From assembly GCF_041296385.1 (NCBI RefSeq), contig NW_027183587.1, positions 140,509 through 204,508 of the forward strand: DNA of 64,000 nt. The letters are read 5' to 3'. The DNA is from Aphelocoma coerulescens (taxonomy: Eukaryota > Chordata > Aves > Passeriformes > Corvidae). The notes under the pieces are model-generated. The model did not search any database, was not told the origin of the DNA, and saw nothing but the letters and a program-made list of their open reading frames with translations. This document shows, in pieces, positions 57,319 to 64,000 of this stretch (position 1 is its first letter; the number at the start of each line of letters is the position of its first letter). The position numbers were made by a program, and so were the translations under genes.

Positions 57319-57599
57319 TACTTGTGCTGCTACCTATTTCTCTTCCAGCTTTCCCCGGAAAGCATTTGTGCCCAGGTTTATGCTTGGAGACGCAGAGATG
57401 ACAGTGGCAGGTGCGGCAGAGAATGGAAGGACAGAGTGCAGCGGCCAGTTTCTGCTGCTTTACGTGAGGCAGAGGGAACGTGCAGCCCAGCAGTGGCTTT
57501 TACTTCTGGAGCCTTTTGCTTCGGTAGCAGCAGCTGCTGCAAGTGGGCAACGGAGCTGCGAGAGTGCATAAATGTGACGGTACGTCTCGCTGAGAAGGA
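57163..57599. repeat. Hairpin abutting 3' LTR, F5
   Basis: Arms 57,163-57,318 and 57,444-57,599, loop 57,319-57,443. Confidence 0.9.
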
Positions 57600-57679
57600 T
57601 ATAACATTCTTCGACTACAGGGAGAGTCCATGGGGCTTTTCCCATGGGGTCTCTCAAACAGATGTAGGATGCAGCTCCC

Positions 57680-57686
57680 TTTTTAT
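57680..57686 (-). promoter_or_regulatory. TATA-like box, 3' LTR F5, directed into hairpin
   Basis: ATAAAAA on the minus strand; same geometry as in F3 and F4. Confidence 0.5.
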
Positions 57687-58302
57687 GCCAAGTTCCCGGC
57701 CCCAGCACCCTCTTCCTTTTCCCCACTGGCTGAGGTACTCAGGAGATACAGACTTCCCAAAGTGCCTACTCTATGCCCTCCTCTAATATGCACCCCCCTT
57801 TTGGTATTGAAAAGAAAGAAAAAGAAACTATTCCTAATTCTGTTAAGTGTTTGTTGCCTTGTTGTAGGTTCAGGAATTTAACAGGGCCTTGATTAATCAA
57901 CAGTCTCTGTTGGTTACCAACAGTTCTAGAGAACTAATAGTTTCTTCTGTTACTTCACTATCGATAAGTTCCTAGCCTTGTCTACAGGCAGATTCACATG
58001 GTCTGTTTGTAAAGACTCATTCGTCTCATTCCTTTTAATCCCTCCTCTTTTTATTTTGCCTCTTTTTTTCTTTACAAACCTTAATTACCATTGATTTAAT
58101 TTTTTCTTCTTGAGTCTTCTTGGATTTTGCTATTATTTGCAGTGACATCCTCATCTATCCTTTTGTAGACATTTCTGGATCAGGTAGGCATGGCTGCTAC
58201 CGGCATCCCCTTGACCACCTGCTGAAAGAGCTGCACTCAGCAAGGTGTCACACATGATAAAAAGATTAGAGTTGCTATAGCATGTAAGAGGAGAAATCAT
58301 AT

Positions 58303-59669
58303 TCATTTAGCCCATAGCTGGCCAGTTAACCATGAAAACATATCCCATTCCCATCCTTTCCACATTTGGACAGGTCCATGAGCTGACGTTATTTCCTTTG
58401 TTATTTTTTTGACCACTTTTCCGCTGTCATCTGCTTGCAAACAGCAGCTCGAGTCATTTAATTTCCCACAAACTCCTCCTTCTTCTGCTAACAGATAATC
58501 TAGTACCATCCAATGTTGAAATACCGCTTTCCTCGTTTAAGTGGGTTGGTCAGCAAGAAAGTCAAGAGCTGTGGCTGTTTGGTTGGTTATTATTTCCGAG
58601 ACAGCTTGTAACCTAATTATCCCATTCAAATGATAAATGGGTTCCCAGGCATCTGGGATTAATTCCTTAGGATTCCAAGTGGCTGGTCCATCCTGTTGTG
58701 GAACTGGTTCTGGTGGCCATTCATCTTTTCCCCATTTTGGGGTGCTCCCTCCAGCCAGGGCTGCATCAGTTGACTGCTTTTCTCTAATTAAATCATCACA
58801 GATTTTGATTCCTAAGCGATTTCCCTGAACTTGTGGCAACAAAAAGAACAACGGGCTAATATACCCCATACCCATACCATATCCCTGACCAGTTTGGAGG
58901 TAACCTGAGCTAAGCATGTTGGCCACAAATGCAATAATGTCCTTTCAAAGCCTGTGTTCCATTATCAAAGGGGCCTTTCTACCTTTTGTCATCAATTGGT
59001 GGGTCAAAATACAGCGGGATTCCTGGGCCTAACGGTCCTCCAATAGTTGCTCCACCATAAGGGTCACAGTATTTGCGTTTCCAAGCTCCCAAATGGGGTT
59101 CCCATCTACATTTACGTCTGCAAGCTGTTTGGTTGGATTTGGAGCAGAACTCACTAAGAGGGTTTGAGTTCCAATCTGGTGTTGCCATTCCCACTGATAA
59201 TCATGAGCAACATGTGTTCTACTTGTGGAATTTTCGTGGGGACATCTTAAAAATAGGTGGTCAAAAAAACCCCTTGTCCCTCCCCATTGCTTTACAGGCT
59301 TCCAAATATTTTTGGTAAGTGTGTTAAGAACACTTTACCCAGCTACCATTAGTGAGCTTAACAGGTATTTGATTGCATTTGTCTTGATATTTGGAACAAT
59401 TGTAAGGAGGGCAACTGGGGGTCCAAGCCCAATTGTTTAAACCCAGAGGGGAAGTAAATTCATACATGTCTTTTCCTACATAGACCCCCTCTGTCCTATT
59501 TAGGCAATAAGTGCCTGTTGGAGAAGAATGAAGTGGCCGTGAACTTCCTTCTTTGGCCCCAAATCCCGTCCTAGTATGGACCCCACCATTTAGGTTCAGC
59601 TGGGCTAGCCAACCATGGCCACTCTTCAGATCCTCCTGGCCCTCCACAGAGCCAGCAATTGCTAAGGTT
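58303..59669 (-). pseudogene. env: Broken retroviral env, F5
   Basis: Shared breaks. Open pieces are 59,324-59,647, 58,979-59,194, 58,537-58,926 and 58,303-58,509. Confidence 0.8.
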
Positions 59670-59913
59670 AAAAACTTTTGCTACTTCTTCTCCTAAGGCT
59701 GCAAATTGATTCTCTCACACCTGGCCTAAACTCAGCTGACCATATAAAAGTAGAATTATTAATGAAAATATTTTAATTGTGTGATCTAGTTAGCTAGTCT
59801 AATTTTCATGTTGTCTTCTGCACCACCTGTGGCAAATGAAGACACATAAAACCACTTAACCTAAAACAATGGCCGCAAGTATTAGCCCCCCAGTGAGGAG
59901 ACAGAGGCATCCT

Positions 59914-60337
59914 ACAACATTCTTCAACTACAGGGAGAGGCCATGGGGCTTTTCCTGTGCAGTCTCTCAAATGATTGTGGGACACTACTCCCATTTTATG
60001 CTAAGTTCCCAGCCATAGCACCCTCTTCCTTTTCCCCTTTGGCTGAGGTACTCAGGAGGTAAAGACTTCCTGAATTGCCTACTCTATGCCCCCATGTAAT
60101 ATGCACCCCCCTTTTGGTATAGAAAAGGAGGAAGAAGAAACTATTCCTAATTCTATTAAGCCTTTGTTGCCTTGCTCTAGGTTCAGGAATTTAACAGGGC
60201 CTTGGCTGAGCAACAGTCTCTGTTGATTAGTAACAGTTTCTAAAACTAATACTTTCTTCTATTACTTCCCTATCTGTTACTGCTCTATGCTAGCCTTGTC
60301 TAAGAGTGGATTCACACAGTCTGTTTGTAAAGACACA
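59914..60337 (-). repeat. 5' LTR, F5
   Basis: Same as in F3 and F4. Confidence 0.75.
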
Positions 60338-61703
60338 TCCATCTTACTCCTTTCACTCCCACACCTTCTTGGAGGTGGGACGGCTCCCCCCGGCACAGCA
60401 CCTGGAAAAAAAACCCCGTATATGCACACACACACCTGCACTTACCCTGCACTCTGCTGCACACCCCCCCCCCCCCCCACACTAACCCCCGCCTCCATAT
60501 CCCTACCATGCCACTCTCAGCTGCCCTGCCCCCACCGTCCCAGCGGGCTGGCAGCACCCACTCCTCACATGCTTCCCCATGCCTTGCATTTCCTTCCTGC
60601 CCCCTCTGTAGCCTTCCCTCTACCTGCCTTTTCTCCATTGCCTTGCATTGACTTGCTCACCCATCCCCCACCTGACTTCCTTTCACAGTCATCTAGGTCT
60701 GGCCTTACCTTTTCTTTTCCTTCTAGGACCCTCATTGCCTTGCCTCACCTCGCCAAGCCACCACTTGCCTTGCCTTGCCCTTGAACCCCTTGCCTTCCAT
60801 TACCTTGCTCACCCCTCCCCCACCTGGAATTCAAGACCCCTTTTCAATGACATTTCTGGGCCTTGCCCTGCCCTTTCTGCTCCTCCTAGGAATCTCAAGG
60901 CTCTCAAGTATCTCCGGTGTTTCAGGATCACATGAGAGGAAGACCAGGCAAGGACACATGTTGCCACACTCATCTATACGGGCAGCCTTTGTCTGGGACC
61001 AATCTTTGCATGTCTTGAATCTTGGAAGGGCAATTCACATTTTGCCCTTGAGCTCCGGGACCAGAAGGAGAGTTCTTTTGCATACAAAGGAAAGCAGGTA
61101 GCTCAAGTCTCTTAGGTGCAGATTAGAGATGACTCACACAGGATCAAGGCCACACAGAGCAGTTGGGCCTAGCCACTTTTGTGTACCAGAAGTCCTTGAA
61201 TGTACTTCTCACCTGCCTTGCCTCGCCTTGCCTTGGCAACGCAACAGTTTCCTTGCCTTGCCCTGCTAGCCCTCCGTAGCCTTGCATTCCCTTGCATGCC
61301 CGTGCCACACCCTTGACCTGCCTACTGCTTTCCTCCAGGGCCTTGACTTGCCGAGCCCTTCTTGTTTCTGCCTGGCCTACCCATCAGTGGACTTTCCTTC
61401 CTCCTAGAGGCAAGCCTTGCCTCTAACTTCTGGGCCTTCTCTTGCCTACCACTCCATTTATTTCCCCCTCACTGCTCTGGCCTTGCCTACCTCTTGCTTG
61501 ACTTGCCTGCAATTGCCTGCACTTGGTTTGCAGTGCCTTGCCTGCATGGAAGGCAAGGTAAAGAGTGGTAGGCAGGGCAAAGCCAGCAAGTTGTAGGTAG
61601 TGCGAGACGTAGGCAAAGGAAGCAAAGCAAGGGTAGCTTAGGAAAAACTAGGCAAGGCACTGAAGGCAAGGCAAGGCCAAGGGACTTGCAGTGCCTTTCC
61701 TTG
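60338..61703 (-). repeat. Degenerate GGCAAGG/CCTTGCC tract, F5 to F6
   Basis: Includes a C15 run at 60,464-60,478 and the CCTTGACTTGCC variant near 61,341. No gene seen. Confidence 0.8.
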
Positions 61704-64000
61704 GGAAGGTAAGGACATAGAGCCAGTGTTGGTGGAGCAGATGTTAAGGTACCATGGGGAGGAATAGCCCAGTGAGATATTTCTCTCCTGGCCCCTTCTG
61801 TGTAGGGGCAATTGTTGGACATATTCAATACTAGAGGTGTATCAGTCCCTGGATATGTTGTATTTTGGAGGAGGGGATGCTGTTTCTTTGGAGATAGGCT
61901 TGTAGTTGCTCTCTTTGGCAAGGAAAGCAGGTTTGGATGCGCTCATGAGGTGCTCTTAGGGATTTTAAAGGCTTTTCCCAACAGACAGTTCTCTGGGTTA
62001 GAGCTGTTGAGCTTTCAGCAGGAATGCAAAGGCCAAGCTTGTGACCCTTTTTTCCTGGTGCCTTTAGTGTGTGAGCAGTCCCTGGTGCTGTTGTCTTTGG
62101 ATCCTGACTCTGGGAGAGGGAAGGCTTAGGATGGTACCTAGAGCTGAGAAGGAAAGTGCTGAGGGCAGCGTGTGCGCTGCTAGTTTGAGGGGTGCAGTTG
62201 AAGTTGTAGGCAGCAAGAGCTTTCTCAGCTGGCACTGTTGTGAGCTCTGTTTTTGCCAGATGGTTTCAAGTTGGTAGGTGGACTCTGCCAGAGAGAAAAG
62301 ATTTGTTTGGGCAAAGAGGTTTGTCTGGCTCTTGGAGTGTGGTGCAAAAAAGAGTCTGCTCTTGGAAGGGGAAGATTCAGGAAAACTTTTTGTTCTGACA
62401 CCGTTGATTTGAGTGCAGGGACGTTTCTAACTTGCCTCTGCCCTTGGGGTGGTTTTGAGCAGCGAAAGGTGCGTTTCCTTCTTTGGCAAGTCGTCAGTGC
62501 CATCGTGTGGTTGTTGCGATGAGTGCTGACAGTGCCCAGGAAAAAGCCAAGTGCTTCATTGGCACGGCCCCAGTCGTGTGGGAGCAGTTGGTGGAAGAAC
62601 TCCGCTGTGCAGTCTGCCTCTTGGAGACGTAAAAGAATGTGTTCCTATGCATAGCGGGGAAGCAAGAGGAATCTTTTCATTGTTGGCTGTGCAGTTTCTA
62701 AGCGGCAAAAGTAAAGGCAGTTCCAGCATGGCCTCTTTCTTTCAGAACCTTTTCTGTGCCATCATGAAAATGCTCAACATGTAACTCGCACCCATTGAAC
62801 TGCATCAAAGGTCCTGGAGCTATGCACTTTCCTTCAAGCTCTATGTACCATCTCTCCACCTCTCGCGGATCCCAAACCCCTTCCAAACATCCAGCAGCTG
62901 CTTCTGCACGCAGGGAACAAATGCTAGAACAAGGCGTTGGCCTTCATAGTCCCTCTAAAATCTGTAAACTAAGCAAAACATACCAGTGACCAGCATTTTC
63001 CTTCGCAAATATATATATAGAGCATCATCACATTCTGTCAAAGTGGGTAAGTTCACCCTTGCAGTGCAGCTTTTCCAGCCGCAGTTCGGACTGAGAGATG
63101 TGCCAGGAGAGAAAGCATTTGTTGACTTTCCTTCTTCTCTGGAACACTTGATACTCGCAGTGCAATCACTTCCACACAACTTCGGTGTGCCCAGGTTCAA
63201 GCAGCTAGAGCTCACAGAGATGGGAAAGTCAGGGCAGAAGACGTTTCAAAAAAACGTTACAGCAGCATTAAAACTGTGCACAGCAGTCTGCAGCACTCTA
63301 GCTTACTTCTCTGACAGACATGCCATCCCATTGTGGGCTCTCACAGCTCGGTTGCAAGCTATCTTGGTTGCAAGCTACTCTCCTGAAGAAAAGAACTATA
63401 AGAAAAAGCCAATGCTGGGCTGCGCCTTCCCCTTGCTTCACGTAAAGCCACCCCATGCTGCACTCTGCACTTCCCTTCTCCGCCCCATTGACCACTGTGT
63501 TTTCTGAATCTCGAAGCCTAAAGTTCAGCGATATTGTTTCAGCGGAGGGCTGGAAGAGGAATAGGTAGCAGCACAGCTAAAAGTAGCTGTCGCTGAGCTT
63601 TCTCCTTCCCAAAGCTAATGTGAATACGGCAGGTAGGCGAGTGGCAGCTACCCTCCTCTCTCAGCTTATATGCTGCATGCACGAGCCCGGTGCTCTGCGC
63701 CGTCGTTCACCCTCTTAAGTACCCTTGTCGCGCTTTCATTCTGCCAGAGTCGAACAGTCGTCTACTTCTCGCACAGAGAGCACAGTGCCGGCAGCGCAAC
63801 CCTCCAGGCGGCTGCTTCTGCCGAAAGACGCCTGGGCTATGCACTTTCCCTCTCAGTGCTAGGTAGATCTACATTCTGTCTGTGTTGTGCTCTGAATCTT
63901 AACGAAAACATTCTCAGCTAAGTCTCGCACACAGAAGAGTTTTAGGTCAACGAGCTTGCCCAAAGATTGCCCCCGTCCCTATACAAACTTATATTTACAG
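61704..64000 (+). repeat. A flank, copy F6, cut by window end
   Basis: Continues the F array to the right-hand edge. It ends inside the decayed monomer at TTTACAG, so the array extends beyond the window. This copy reads TTTACAG at the last bases, unlike F4 and F5 (TTTACACC). Confidence 0.85.

Larger units (their letters stand above)
57600..60337 (-). mobile_element. LTR-env-LTR provirus, copy F5
   Basis: 3' LTR 57,600-58,019; 5' LTR from 60,337 down to at least 59,914. Displaced 10,522 bp from F4 and nearly identical to it. Confidence 0.85.

Overview
This window looks like vertebrate, most probably bird or other sauropsid, heterochromatic or ampliconic DNA. I found no host protein-coding gene, tRNA or rRNA. 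That assignment is inference. It rests on a decayed class-I (gamma-type) endogenous retrovirus envelope, a long CpG-rich satellite, old LTRs, and no bacterial gene architecture. Nearly all long open frames start at GTG or TTG, overlap on both strands and recur only because the DNA is repeated, so I do not call them genes.

The whole window is one higher-order repeat (HOR). In 'F' orientation a unit reads: (1) a 2.6 kb 'A' flank made at least partly of decayed satellite; (2) a tandem block of a CpG-rich 1,464-bp monomer, present as 1.4, 2.4 or 3.4 copies; (3) a hairpin with two 156-bp arms that look identical and a 125-bp loop; (4) a 2.74 kb LTR-env-LTR provirus on the opposite strand, with no gag or pol; (5) a 1.37 kb tract of degenerate GGCAAGG/CCTTGCC repeats with a 15-17 bp G/C run. 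Unit length is 9,059, 10,522 or 11,988 bp and follows monomer number.

Layout: F orientation 1-3,342 (A, partial monomer); R orientation 3,343-21,460 (two complete 9,059-bp units); F orientation 21,461-64,000 (units entering A at about 28,673, 40,661, 51,183 and 61,704). The proviruses lie at 9,383-12,120 and 18,442-21,179 (+), and at 24,566-27,303, 36,556-39,292, 47,078-49,815 and 57,600-60,337 (-).

The R block is 18,118 bp, exactly 2 x 9,059. The same 281-bp segment ('X' = hairpin arm + loop, 3,062-3,342 and 21,180-21,460) sits at both of its boundaries in the same direction. Deleting the block on paper rejoins an ordinary 2.4-monomer F unit of about 10.56 kb, which suggests a two-unit block entered in reverse by homologous exchange at X.

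The 3' LTR of each provirus ends exactly at the hairpin, and its TATA-like box points into it. A transcript from this LTR would begin with the 156-bp stem and continue into satellite monomers. At 21.1-24.7 kb two 3' LTRs face each other across one monomer block. These layouts suggest a satellite that could make double-stranded RNA from LTR promoters. This is a hypothesis and no expression evidence is available here.
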